Numbered from the stretch's first letter, positions 27,125 to 39,084 are shown. The stretch: 64,000 bases of DNA from Lichenostomus cassidix (GCA_008360975.2 CM039193.1:17839389-17903388); one strand, 5' to 3'. A program made the numbers and translations. The notes: generated by a model not told the origin, from the letters alone.

Positions 27125-27157
27125 ATCTGGGACATGAGTGATGACGAAACAGTGTGA
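27125..27157 (+). CDS. ATG7: ATG7 terminal coding exon (C-terminal tail)
   Basis: ATG7 is the E1-like enzyme that activates ATG12 and the ATG8/LC3 family in the cytosol for autophagosome formation. Only its last coding exon is here. After a polypyrimidine tract and cag acceptor ending at 27124, the frame reads ten codons (IWDMSDDETV) and stops at TGA 27155-27157. An acidic WDMSDDET tail is, to my recollection, the C-terminus of vertebrate ATG7, with isoleucine last in human and valine here. In yeast Atg7 the extreme C-terminus helps bind Atg8; a similar role here is inference. The convergent neighbour VGLL4 matches the human arrangement. The rest of the protein (N-terminal domain, adenylation domain, catalytic cysteine) lies beyond the left edge. 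The call rests on ten residues plus synteny and a good splice site. Phase 0 at the exon start is assumed. Confidence 0.85.
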   Translation: MWDMSDDETV

Positions 27158-27170
27158 CCTCAGGTGGCTG

Positions 27171-27225
27171 AGCAGGAGGAGAAGGAGGAGGAGGAGAAGG
27201 AGGAGGAGAGGAGGAGAGGAGGATG
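27171..27225. repeat. (GGA/GAG)n purine tract
   Basis: About 55 bp of GGAGGAGAA and GAGGAGAG units, starting some 14 bases after the ATG7 stop. It is purine-only apart from one C near its start and is a likely length-variable simple repeat in the 3' UTR. The minus strand reads as a leucine run that has no coding meaning. Confidence 0.88.
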
Positions 27226-27481
27226 CCCTGCTCAGGACTGCAGCCTGCCTTTTATCTCTCCTTTGACAAGTTAATGATTGCTTACCCCTCCTGGCTGCTG
27301 GAAATGCAAACAAATAGAACCCACGTTCTGACATGAATAACTTCACTTTCAAAGCAGTCAGTTATGGACAGAACTCGCCATGTTTTCCTTTTTATTGTGT
27401 AAATAACTGGAGCAATGTGGTTATGTTTAAACCTGGTCTCTTTTTTCTTTTTTTTTTTTTAATTTCTAAATATGGCTTCCA

Positions 27482-27487
27482 TATAAA
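27482..27487 (+). terminator. Candidate variant poly(A) signal TATAAA for ATG7
   Basis: TATAAA is a known but weaker variant of AATAAA. It is supported by GT- and T-rich sequence 25-45 bases downstream. No competing canonical hexamer was found between the stop and 34207. Confidence 0.35.
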
Positions 27488-28560
27488 ATATGCTGCTTAA
27501 GTAAACTTGGGTGGTTTATTTGTGCCAGGTTTTATTTTGCTTGTCAATGGCCATGTCCAAGCAGCATTTCTGAATGTCTTTTTTCATCTCGCTCAGATTT
27601 GGGCCCCTTCAGTTGGAATTTGTTAAGATTGAAGCATTTTCTGCTGTTGGGAGTTAAATTTCACGTTTAAAGGTGGGCAGGAGTGGGTAAAGCCCTAAAC
27701 CTAAACCTTAGGGTAAAACCCTAAACCATGGCTTCTGTTTGCAAACGTGGATTTAGGGTTCAGTTGTTCTGGATGTGTCCATGGAGTTGTTATTCCCTGT
27801 AAAAATCTCATCCTTTCATGCTATGGAAACAATGTGGTATGACTGATTTTTGCCCAGGAAAGACCAAAATGCATTTATATCATGATTAGGCATCCCTGAG
27901 TTCAGAGAAGGCTTTGTTATATGGTAAAAAATTGCTTTAGGGGGTGGTGAGCCATTGATTCAGTCAAAACCTGTGGGGAAATGCTTCACTGAAATAAGAA
28001 ATTTGTTCTCTGCCTTTGCTGTTCTTGGGTGTGGTCATGCAGAACTTTTCAGGTCCTCAGAAGAGCAATGCTGTTTTCCTATTTAGTTCATTGGAGTTTT
28101 TTTGATTCAGAGATTATGGCTGAGCACAAAGGGGAGTTTGGGAATCCTTGAGTTTAAAAGATAGCTTGAGGAAAAAAAGGAGTTCTTTTAAAATATGAGA
28201 GTACATTACTGCAAAATTGAATCTATTGATTTTAACTTGCAATAGGTTTTAGGAGGACATTTGAAATCCCTTTCCTAGCTTTATCTTGTGGGGGTTATGA
28301 GCTAACTCACTTAGAAAACATGCAAATCACTTTGTCTGCCAAGCAGCCTCTATTTCCCATATATATTATGAAAATCAGTTGGTCAATCCAATTATTTTAC
28401 TTCCTTCCTTACCATAAGCCCTGAATATTTTTTAAAGAGAATTTCCCAGCTTCTCTCCTATGCCACATCAGAAGTTCAGTCAGGTCAAGGATCTCTGCAA
28501 CTCCCATATTCTGATCAGAAAAGAAAATTTATTGAAACATAGTGAGGTTTGCACCAACTA

Positions 28561-28617
28561 TCTAAAATAGCCATTATTGTCTAAAATAGCCATTATTGTC
28601 TAAAATAGCCACTATTT
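28561..28617. repeat. 19-bp tandem repeat, three copies
   Basis: The unit tctaaaatagccattattg starts at 28561 and 28580 in identical copies, and at 28599 with two mismatches. It is a small recent tandem duplication. Confidence 0.92.
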
Positions 28618-30540
28618 CTATTTATTTGTTATCACATTCATTATATTTACATTATTTCTTATGTCTAGTTTAGGTAACTCCATTGTAATATAAAAATATA
28701 TATGAATGCAATATATTTTGGAACTCAAAGCTGGTAAGCAGAGCAAGTCATCTTTTGGTGTTTAGGCACTGAACACTGAGAATTTACATTTTTAAAGTAC
28801 AGAATGACTTTGGAGCTATGTTTTTAGCCATGCCATAGTCCAGCTGGAGCCATGGGTTGGTGCCAGGGGAGTTTAAAGGGAATAATCTGCTTTTTTTATC
28901 TTTGGGAGTTGCTGACCATGGAGTGTGAATGGCTCTGCAGTTTGGGGTTATCTAAAACTTGAAAGCTGCACATCTCTCAACCTGGCAAACATGAATAATT
29001 GTTTGAAATCCCTGAAACTTGGCTTGGCTTGGTGAAGCTCCATCCTAGCTTTCCTTGGGAAGTATCTAAGTGCAGGAGAAGAGGAGGCAGAAAGGCTCAG
29101 AGCTCAGGGTTAATGCAATGTTTCCTTACCTCTGGAATTCCAGTACCATCCAGCTCTCCCAGGCTGGGCTGTTTCCTGTCCATATGCTTCCCAGATGTCC
29201 CTGATGTGCAGAAACCCTTCACTTGGACTTGCAATAACTTCCCTTGTCTGACTAGAATGTTGTTTTCTTTCTCCTTGCGGACCAGAATTGTTCTTCTTTG
29301 CCTTTACTCAATTTCTGGGCATTTACTGAGTGAGAAATGCTGAGAATCCATCCCAGTGAATGAATGAATGTACATTCAAATACTAATAGCAGACACACAC
29401 ATGTATTTGCTGCCCTGGATGCACTTATCACAGGATTTCTGCACAATCCCCAGCTGCAGTGTTTGCTGATAGTGGGACAAGCTCAACTTTCCCTTTCTGC
29501 ATGGAGGAGATGGATTTTAATGTTATTTGTGCTGCCAGGAGCTCTTCCACCATGGCACCACTGAAGAACCTGAACTTGGACTTTCTGTGTAGAACCAACC
29601 CAAGGCTTAACCAAACGTGTTGGGAAGAGAGAATGAGCAGCCTCAGAGGATCCTACTCATGTTCTCATATTCCTAAATATCTAATAGAGATACACTGGCA
29701 CTATATGGCAACCTGCAGCTGTGACAGCCACATGCCTCACCTGGGGACATTCAGTACTGTCAGGAGACCACAGCTCTCAGCGGAGAGCTCTGTCACCACT
29801 TTTGTCCTTGAGCATAAACTCATGGAATGACAGCCTGTGTTGTGATTTCCCACTGCAACCAGCTGGAGCTTTCCCTCAGGGTCAGCCCTGCAGTGTGTTG
29901 TGCTGGCTGAGGTTTAGAATTTGTGACATGAATGTCCCACATCCATCAGTGACGAACTGGAGATTCTCTGGGAGAGTTTTCTTCCCTGCAGCTCTCACTT
30001 GCTCTCATCCTTGCTGCCACAGTCTGCTGTGTCCTGCTGTGTCCATGAGGAGAGGATTTCCCTCAGGGACACCTGTGAGCTGTCCTGGTGCCAGCAGAGC
30101 CAGCAGAACCACGGCCAGAGCCCTTCCCAAAGTGGGGCTTGGAGTCTGAAGCCTTCAGCTTTGGGCGCTGGAAGAGAGAAGGGCACAAATCTGAAAACCA
30201 CACTTAGATCCATGAAGAAAGGTTGGTGATGGCCCAGACAGCTTGGCTGAGCTCATCAGGAGTGGAAGCACAGGAGTTCTGTTCCCAGGAAGCTGATGGC
30301 TCCCAAGAACTAAAGAGATTCTGCTTCAGTAGAAATTGACAGCACTGTGGGTATTTTGGCAAAGCAAAGGAAACTGCAGTGACTCTTCCAGGCCTTAAAA
30401 TCATTGATCTTGAGTTTGGAAAATGCTTTCCCTTCCCTGTGTTCTGTATGGCTGTGGTGCTGTGTCCTCAGAGAAGCCCAGTGAGGAAAACTAAAACTCC
30501 CATTTTGTCATCTTTGGTATTCTTATCCCACTTTCTGCAT

Positions 30541-30621
30541 GTCCCTGCCCATGGCAGAGGGTGGGACTGGATCATCCTAAAGGTCCATTCCAACCTCTTA
30601 ACATTCTATGACTCCAATTCT
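30541..30621 (+). mobile_element. CR1 LINE 3'-end fragment
   Basis: The segments gtccctgcccatggcagagg, gtgggactggatcatcctaa, aggtccattccaacctctta and acattctatgactcc follow the last 80 or so bases of the CR1 consensus in order. The copy is 5'-truncated and divergent. Confidence 0.85.
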
Positions 30622-30867
30622 GTTTCTTTGTATAAATTTTGGCTGCTCACCTTAAATAGAGACAGCAGAAGTACTTGCAAGATTGAGTAGTTCTGCCGTC
30701 TAGGAGCACTTCATTTCAATGTCTCACTTGTGCTCTTGTTTAGAAAACTCTCACTGAAATGCGTTTTGTTCCTGAACTTTGCACTGTGGTATCAAATGAT
30801 AGCACTTCTTTCCCTCTTACTGAGGAAATTCTTCCTAAATGTGTATTAGCTTTCATAGCTGGAATTG

Positions 30868-30945
30868 CTGATGGAATCAGAGCAGCATTTGGTTGGAAAA
30901 GACCCTTTAGATCATCGAGACCAAGAGCCATGAAGAATTCACCCA
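30868..30945 (-). mobile_element. CR1-like LINE fragment, reverse orientation
   Basis: On the plus strand, gaatcagagcag is followed by ttggttggaaaagacccttt, agatcatcgagaccaa and ttcacccagcttgcc. This resembles the reverse complement of a CR1 subfamily end in which the genomic plus strand reads GGTTGGAAAAGACCTTTAAGATCATCGAGTCCAACC. The right part is degraded. Confidence 0.7.
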
Positions 30946-33290
30946 GCTTGCCATTGAGTTTCTTCCCCCTTTGATGGGGTTGCCACCCCATAAAACCAGT
31001 GAGATTCTGAGGTGTTTTTTGGGAACAGCCTTTGCCATGCAGGGTTTTCATCGAGGCCAGGGATGGCTGAGGTCACTGAGCTGCTGGAGATCAAGGACAC
31101 TCTGCCTCTCACAGGATCCTTGGGAGCTGGGACAGAATCCATGAGGGTATTTTTATATCGTTCCTCTTCAAAGCAGAACCAAATTTGAAGAGTTCAAGAA
31201 GAGTCCTAGCTCTCCATTCCTATGGGAATAGGGAGGATTGCTCACATTCCTGCAACAGTAAATACATTTCAAGCTGGCTCATACCCAGCCTGCCTGCTCT
31301 TCCACGTGCTCCAGGCCATTCCATATTTCCATATTTCCCCTGGCTCAGGGATTGCTGCGCTGTGACTTTGCATTCACAGTGCACACAGGAAGAAGAGAGC
31401 AGGAGCAGCTCAGTTATGGGATTTTCATGCCAAATTTTTCATTTCTTTTTTAAATAACAATGCAAGGCTTTCCTTAGAAACAAATACTCATTTATACTCC
31501 AAAGAGAGCCATTAAAGAAATATTTGCAACATGGGAAATTTTAGCTGACTTCATAAGAACCAGAGTCTGGAAGATGTCTCCAGCCTGTTACCATTTGGCT
31601 TCATTAATTCCTTTCTTTTTTTTTTTTATTTCATTTTCAGTGCAGCTGATGTGCTCATGCATATCCTGCCAGAATGAAACTTTCCTTCCAGAGGGTGTTG
31701 TGCACCTTTGCTCTTGCAGAGCACCAGGATTAACTGTTTCAAAAGGCAGAAATACTACACTGGGAGGACTTTGGACTGTGCCAGGCTGTAAATTCCTAAC
31801 CTATGAAAACCCTGCCCACCTGTCCCATTTGCAGCTCTCCTTCCCTTGTGGCTGCCTGGGCCTTCTGCAGACCTAGCAGTGCTTAAAAACACCACACAGG
31901 TAACGCTTGAGGCTTGAAATTTATTTAGTCTTGCCCTCTCTATTGCCACTTCAGCTTTCCAGTATAAGTTCATTTCCTTAAGTTCTTTTTTTGTAAGTTC
32001 ATTTTTCTGGAAAGTTCATTTTGAGCAACACTTGGCAGGTTTGGAAACAGAAAACCCTAACAGTTTGTTGTCTTTTTTTTTTTTTTCTCATTTTACTTTT
32101 ATTCATAACCTATCAAGAATATCTGTGGGCTTTATTCTCAGTTATCCTGGGCCAAACCCATGTTTTGTTGCAATATGAAGCCTTGATAACCAGGCTGTGG
32201 CTTGTGCTCACCTGGAGTCTCCTTTCTCTCCTGGATCCTCATCCTTGCACCATCCAGGCTGCAGAGGAGTCCTGCAATGAAATCACTTGAGGATTATTTC
32301 CACCTGGCCCAGGGAAGGGAGGCTGCAGCTCCTCCCAGGAGAATGAACAGCACCAAGCTGGAGTAGCAGGGATGTACTTCAAGTACCTTCAGGTATTCCA
32401 TGTCTCAGGGCAGCAGTTTTTTCCCCTCCTTTCCCAGTGCAGATGATCTCACCGCAGGATAAGGATGCACATGACTGCTCCAGCCATATGTAATTGCAGC
32501 CTCACTAATTATATTATCTGCCTGTTGTAACTTAAGCACAGCACTTTCTCAAACCCAGTGGGGTGATGTAGGACATCCTCTGAACAGATTTTCAGAAGCC
32601 ACCAGTTATTTGTCAGAACTTTGCAGCTGGAACAGCACAGTTCTTTCTGTTAAATCAGGCCAGTGCTGCCTTGATGTTGGAGCTCCTTGGGCTCAGGGAG
32701 AAAAGGGGCAATCAGGAGGCCTGAAAACAGCAGTGTGGGGTTTCCTGGCTGCAGGGAGCACACACTCTTTCCATCTCCTGTGGCTCTCTAAATGCCTGTT
32801 TCCTCCTGTTCTTCGAGTGGATGTTTATGTAGGACATTGATAGAAAGTACAATGGGCTTTGTCTCTGCAGTGAAGGTCACATGCAACACGTGTGTTTCAT
32901 TTGAAATGCTGAAAAACTTCAAATTGCTTCTGAACAAAATATTTTAGTGAGCTAACAGGAAAGGACAGGAGCAATGCACTGCTCCAAATCAAAAGCATGA
33001 TTTTTAAAAAATTATTCCTTGTAATTTCCCTCCTCTCCCATCCAGTTACTTTCTGTTCTTACATTCCTTGGCTGTGGCTTGCTGCTTCAGTAGTCTGAGC
33101 ATGCAAAAATTCAGGCTTGTGTGTAACTTCAGTTCTTGGCACTGGAACCACTTGACTTTTGCAAGATCTCAGCAGAATGATTCATTGTTTGATTTGTTAG
33201 TGAAATACTATTCTGCACTACGGAAGTAAGAAAGGGGAGAGTAACATTGAACTGGAGATATGTCGTTATTTCCTTAATTTCTCTTTTGAT

Positions 33291-33320
33291 CTAATGGTCT
33301 TAATGGTCTTCTAATGGTCT
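33291..33320. repeat. TAATGGTCT tandem repeat, three copies
   Basis: Three copies of taatggtct with short spacers. It is a minor direct repeat in intergenic DNA. Confidence 0.7.
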
Positions 33321-33923
33321 TTATTCATCTCAGAAGCTGCAGTTGATGCATCCTACACTGCAGGGTGTGAGGCATGAAAAATGCAAGCTGGAGTCTCATT
33401 GCTGGAATGCTTTTGCTTCCCAAATCAGCCCAGTGCAGGCTAAAGCTGCCTGGAGAACTGCTGGAATTGTTCCTGCCCAGGTCAGGCTGGGAAGGAAGGA
33501 AGAAAGGAAGGAAGGTTCCATGTCTGCTGCTCTGAAAGCATTTGAACCCTGGGTTTTGACACTTTTTGGAGTCCTTTTTCTCCCCTTCCTTTTTATTTTT
33601 CCTTTCTGAGGGAGCTCTCAGTGGAACTCACCTTCATTTCTAGTGACAAACTCTAGTTATGGCAGAGAGAGATTCTCTAAAGCAGGCACGATTTTCCTTG
33701 AGCTTTTTGCTTTGTCTGTGAGTGTCTTTATTTTCGTCCCGTGCTTCCAAGTCTGACTTTCATCCAGTAACTCCGTAGGTGTTGCCACTTCCTCAGGAAC
33801 CTGTGACTCAGGCGACGTTTAAATGCCATGACATCACCGGCAGCTCCCCCTGGAATTGCTGCTTTCCTGAATAGGCTCTTGGCTTTGCTTTTAGTACTCC
33901 AGCTTCACTTGGAGGGTTTTTGT

Positions 33924-33948
33924 GGGTGAGGGGGGAGGGAGGAGGGGG
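33924..33948 (+). other. G-rich tract with G-quadruplex potential
   Basis: At least four G-runs of three or more bases with loops of one to four bases. It sits in a segment that looks less repetitive and more CpG-containing than its surroundings. Structure is inferred from the pattern only. Confidence 0.6.
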
Positions 33949-34344
33949 TTGCGTTACTTAAGGCAGCTTTGCCATTCTGAGGAAGCACGTTTTAGCCTTT
34001 TGACTTGCTGAAATTGCCAATATTCATTAGAATGGGAGATCCGTATTTATCCACCAGCTATTTATGAATGGAATCATTGTAATTAGGCCTTTGGAGAGGT
34101 TCTGTTGTAAATTGGGCTTAATTCACTCCTGGTCTGGAGAGGGGAGCAGAGCAGGGGAGGAAAAGATCTGAATGTAATTTCTCATTATTATTTTGGAAGC
34201 AACGCAAATAAAAGGTGTCTTTTCACACTGCTGGGCAGTTTAGCTGCTCCCCCAGCAGAGTTTACCTGCAGCCCTGCAGCTCCAGGCTGGATTGCAGAGC
34301 TCTCTTTGCAGGGCTTGGCTGGCTCAGAGGAGCTGCAGCAGCTC

Positions 34345-34731
34345 TGGGCTCTGCAGGGTGTCCCCAAAGGCTGTGCAGGGTGTCCCCAAAGGGCTGTGCA
34401 GGTTGTCCCCAAAGGCTGCTCTGGGCTGTGCAGGTTGTCCCCAAAGGCTGCTCTAGGCTGTGCAGGGTGTTCCCAAAGGGCTGTGCAGGGTGTCCCCAAA
34501 GGCTGTGCAGGGTGTCCCCAAAGGCTGTGCAGGTTGTCCCCAAAGGCTGCTCTAGGCTGTGCAGGGTGTCCCCAAAGGGCTGTGCAGGGTGTCCCCAAAG
34601 GCTGTGCAGGGTGTCCCCAAAGGCTGCTCTAGGCTCTGCAGGGTGTCCCCAAAGGGCTCTGCAGGGTGTCCCCAAAGGGCTGTGCAGGGTGTCCCCACGG
34701 TCTGCTCTGGGCTGTGCAGGGTGTCCCCAAG
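34345..34731. repeat. GTGTCCCCAAAGG minisatellite, about 15 units
   Basis: Fifteen units share the core gtgtccccaaagg and ctgtgcag. Two unit lengths interleave: a short form of 22-23 bp and a long form of 32-33 bp with an extra ctgctctgggctg or ctgctctaggctg. Because the units are not a fixed multiple of three, open frames run through the array on both strands and give Cys/Pro/Gln-rich repeats. I read these as artefacts, not proteins. Confidence 0.93.
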
Positions 34732-37700
34732 GCAGCGGTGGCAGCAGGAAGGCCTGGGGGGACAGGCAGCTGCTGCAGCTGTTTCCCCTTGGCCACCAGC
34801 CCTGGCCACGTCACTGCAGGCAGGACTGGCTGGGAGTGCTGCGAGCAGTCATGTCAGGAATGCTGGCCATGGCAGGAATGTGAGGAGTGCTTGTCTGGCG
34901 AGGTCATGGATTCAGGGTGTTCTGGGCAGCTCTGGATGGCTTGCTTTGTTTGTTGTTGTGCACAGTGAAGGATCGCTGGCCTTTAGTTCGAGCTGCAGCA
35001 GGTTTGGAGCTCTGCAGAAACTCTGCAGCACAGCCTTGAGGTGTGGCCTGGCCTCGTGCTGGGCTCGGTGAGCAGGCTGAGCCTTCCTGGGGACATTGAA
35101 AGGACAACTCAAAGGCAAGTTGCAGCAGTGGCTGCTCTAGGTGATGATCTTTCTTCCAGTGATGCCAGTCCTTGTGAAAATGTGACACTATTATGAATTA
35201 AAGTTATTTTTCATGTGACACATGAAACCAAAGTTCTAAAGGGTTCTGTATCTCTTCTGTATCTCTTTCTACTTTTTCTGATTTTTTTGAAATTCATCTG
35301 ACCTTCCTAAAGTTGCTGTTGAGTTTCTGTTGGGTCCTTAATTTCCTAAATTACCTGTTAAATTACTTTTAATGAAAAGCTCTCACTCAAGTTCCACCCA
35401 GTAGCTATTGGATATATCCTACTGATACATCCTGTTGCTATATCCTAGGCATTTATCATCATTGACACCAAGCTGGGGACACTGAGATGTAGGTGGTGTG
35501 AATGTGATAGCATCACAATTATTTGGTTACACAAAGACAATTTTCCTCTAATAAAAACACTTGCTATTGCATGTCTCTTGGATGCATTTAGCCACTATTT
35601 GTGATTTTTTTCTGGGGCAGTATTTGGGATGAGGGAGCTGTAACTCCTGCCCTATGAACTCAGTCGAGTTTAGCTGTCAAACACTACAAACTGAAGCCAG
35701 GCTAGTTTTAGCCCTGGTTTGCCAGGGAGGGATGGAGCAGATCAGTGGTGCTTGGCCAGCTTTGCCCTGTGGCTGCACACGTTCTGCTTTCATTTCCAGC
35801 CACCATGCTATCTGTTCATTTATTCCCCTGTGGATAATATTTGGAAATGTCATTAAGAGATTCAGAGAGATAACTTCAAGATTGCAATTCTTCAAAGTCC
35901 TCTGGGAGCAGAGAATAACAAAATACCTGTTGATGGGAGATACTGGGAAAGAATGAGACTGAAATGTCAGGAGGGGCTGCCATCAGGACATGGGGACATG
36001 CAGCCCAACACGTTTCAGAATGTGACCAAAGCACTGCTTTCAATTATTCTGTTGCTATCATTGTAGGTGATTATGGCTTCAGAAATTTTCTAAGCCAAGG
36101 TGTTCTGCTCCAGCTCTCACAGTTTGGAGTTTAATGTCACTAATTACTGGACTGTTTAAAAGCACTGCTTCTTTCAAGCCCCTTTGTCCTGTCTGTAACT
36201 GCCCTAGCCATGGAAGGTGGATTGAGGCAGAATTCCCTGGCTTGTACCCCAGTGAGGCCAAAGAAGACCCTGAGTTATTCCAGAGGAGACTCTTGCAGAG
36301 CAAGGCCAACCTCAGTGGAGCCAGCTGGGCAAGAGCATTAATAATGCAGATTCTAGAGGTGCTGCAGGAGTGTCTCACCTCCAGCACTGTCTGTTGATGC
36401 CTTTCAGCTGAATTTGGACATTTATCCAAGACTGCTCACTGGGAATTCCTTTGCCTCAATCTTTGGATGCCCAGCTTGGGATGCCCTGAGCCAGATTTTG
36501 ATAGTGTCTTAAACTGGATTTCAAAGTTCTGGTAGAAGTCTGATGTCAAATGTAAAGACAATCTTACACTTAGCATGTATTTTTAAAACTTATGTGTGTA
36601 AAAGAGGATTAAATAAATCTGTTCTTAACTTTTAACTGCTCTGTTTCAGTTTGGCTCTTTCTTGCCAGGTGTGTTCTGGGCAATCTCCAGGATGGGCACT
36701 GGAGATTTTTGTGTAAAAAATCAGTCCAAATAGAGAGGAGTCGCCAGAAAGCTTTGCTATTCCTGAGGAAAAGAAACAGCAGGAAAGGCAATGTAAGTTG
36801 AGTGCACTTTTTGAATGGTTTTGAGGCTTGTGCTGTTTGTTACCAACCTCAGTGCCAGAAGGTTGACTTTGTCTCGCAGTGAGTGATCCCAAAAGGATTC
36901 AGCTCCACACTCAGCCTGGGTCAGCACAGCTGGAACTGGGCTAACAGAGCTCAGCAGCCCAGCCTGAGAGTGGCAGGAAATGGTGGCTGTGTCCTCCCAG
37001 CCTGCAGTGACATTTAAAGTTCCTGTCCCCAGGAACCGAAGCTCTGGATTCATTGGAAAAAGGAAGGTGTGCCTTGACTTTGGTAATGGAACAGAATTAA
37101 GAAGCAAGTAAAAACTTGGCTTGGGTTTTTTAAAATTTTCCTAATTAACCAGCGTTTCTTGATTAATTCTGTTCATATATTATAAATATACTCCAGAGGA
37201 GAAAAGAAAAGGGGTTTTTGTCCACTTCCTGAGTGAACTACAGAGCAGTGTTCATGAACTAAGTACAAAGTGTAAATAAGTTGCCCTGACCTGTAATTTG
37301 TTGAGCTATATAGTGGTGTTAGTGATATTTTTGTGTTTTACAAACCTTCCCCAGTGTTGTCATTGGCTCTTTTCCTCAGTTCAACTTTTCACTAAAAAAA
37401 AAGTACAAAACTTCCATTATGAGAGAAGAGCCAATAAACTGAAAAAATCCTTTGAAAGCCTCACCCACTGCCCCAAATCTCTGTTGTAATGAGATAAAAA
37501 AAATCTCTTTTGTCCTACCACGTTAATGTTTTCCTCCCTTCTTCCAGTTCTAGATAGGAGATAGAGAAGGGGCAGAAGAAGGGGAATGTGGAGGAGAGGC
37601 AGGGGAAGCAGCTGGATGGAGCCTGGCTGCTGTGAGAGGCTTTAGGAGCAGCAGAGCAGGGCTGCCCCACTTGGGGAGCTTTCCCAGCAGAGCTGTTGGC

Positions 37701-39084
37701 ACTGCTTGGAGCTGCCACTCCTGCTCACAGCTCCTCTTCATCTCCCTGCCTGCTGACAGGCCTTGGCACGTCCCTTTTGCTGCCCAGAGAGTCTCTGGGG
37801 AGTTCTGCTGAGGTTCAGCATAGATTTTCTTCTTTTGGGGCTCCCACACTGCTGTGGGGCTCCCACACTTCTGTGGAGCCACAGGGAGCTGCAGCTGTAA
37901 GGATTCCAAGGGTCACAGGCAGCACAGGTCACCCAGCCAGCTTCCACCTTCTCCCTTTCACTCTGGCAGGGATGAAGTGCTATTTCTCTCTTGTCACCCA
38001 ACTTCTCTGGTGCTCTCAGGAAGGGCAGGAATGTTGTTCTGAGTTTGTACCTACAAAGCAAGTCAGATTTGCTGAAGCAGACTCCTCACCCACGAGCTAA
38101 ATAAATAAATGCAAACCTGGCAGCTCCATGGTGTGATGTTGTACCTCAGTGAGCAATGCCTGTGCTCCTGAGCACCATCCTGTGTGGAAGTTGTTGCAGT
38201 GTTTGGCTTTGAGGTTGTAGGGCAGCTGATTCCCACTTTGGGGATGCAGAGCTAAGCAGTGGAGGTTTCCTGAGAGAGGAAGCTTTGCTTTTCACCAGTT
38301 TGCCTCTCTGGGTAAATTGCAGCTTTCTCAACTCTCAAAATGTTGCTGCTCTCCCAGCGCTGGGGTTTTGTTGTTTTGTGTTCCTCCAATTCCCAAGGAT
38401 CTGTTTTCTTTTTTCTTTCATTTAAAAACGAACCCATCTGGTTTGTGGTGGTGTTAAAAAAGACTTGAAAATGTGAAGCTAAATGGCTCAAGAGCAGAAT
38501 TAATTCCAAATGTCGTCATTTAGACTAACCTGATTTTAATTTTGCTCCTGAAAAATCCGAGTGAAATATTTTCTGAGTTTTGGGAGTGCATAACACAGTT
38601 GTGAGATATCAATGTTACGATTCATCACATGAGTTATAACCAAAATAACTGATGGCAAGAAAGCTTTCCAGGCACTGCAGCACTTTGATGTTGTTCTGTT
38701 TGCTGTCCCTGGGTGTCTGTGCAGGGCAAACAGCCACTCAGCAGTGGAGATTTGTGCAAGTAATATAAAAGCAATGGTCTGTATCTGTTCTTTAGCATTA
38801 TAAAGGCAGAAAACCAATTGTTGGATGGCTGGGGAGTAAAGAAGCCTCAAAGCCCAGGGTGATGTGTGAGCTAATTTAGCTGTGCTGGTAAAATGGATTT
38901 TCTCTTTGGGGAAAATTCGTATCATTTGCTTTGGGGATGTGTCCCAGAAGGACAGAATGGAGAGAAGGTGGGATCTGTCATGGGGCAATGTCAAAAGAAA
39001 CAAACTTTTCACCTAAATAGAGAGTATTTCCTGCCTTCACTGGTTTCTCTTTAATGATCTCCTGTGGGTGGATCTGTACTGACT

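Larger units (their letters stand above)
27158..27510 (+). other. ATG7: Probable ATG7 3' UTR
   Basis: Sequence after the ATG7 stop. It begins with a GA-rich tract (27171-27225) and continues as unique AT-rich sequence. No canonical AATAAA follows the stop for about 7 kb. The most plausible end uses the variant hexamer TATAAA at 27482-27487, which has a TGTA motif upstream near 27398 and a GT/T-rich stretch (gggtggtttatttgtg) downstream from 27509. The end near 27510 is therefore inferred, and a longer UTR is possible. Confidence 0.4.

Noticed and set aside
27101..27352. Minus-strand frame with a poly-leucine run opposite the ATG7 terminal exon
   Set aside because: The leucine run is the complement of the GGA/GAG repeat in the ATG7 3' UTR; no other coding evidence.
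34215..34883. 222-codon plus-strand frame with Cys-Pro-Gln-Arg and Val-Ser-Pro-Lys repeats
   Set aside because: It is produced by the 22/32-bp minisatellite; equally long frames run through the same DNA in other frames and on the opposite strand, and flanking parts resemble no protein.
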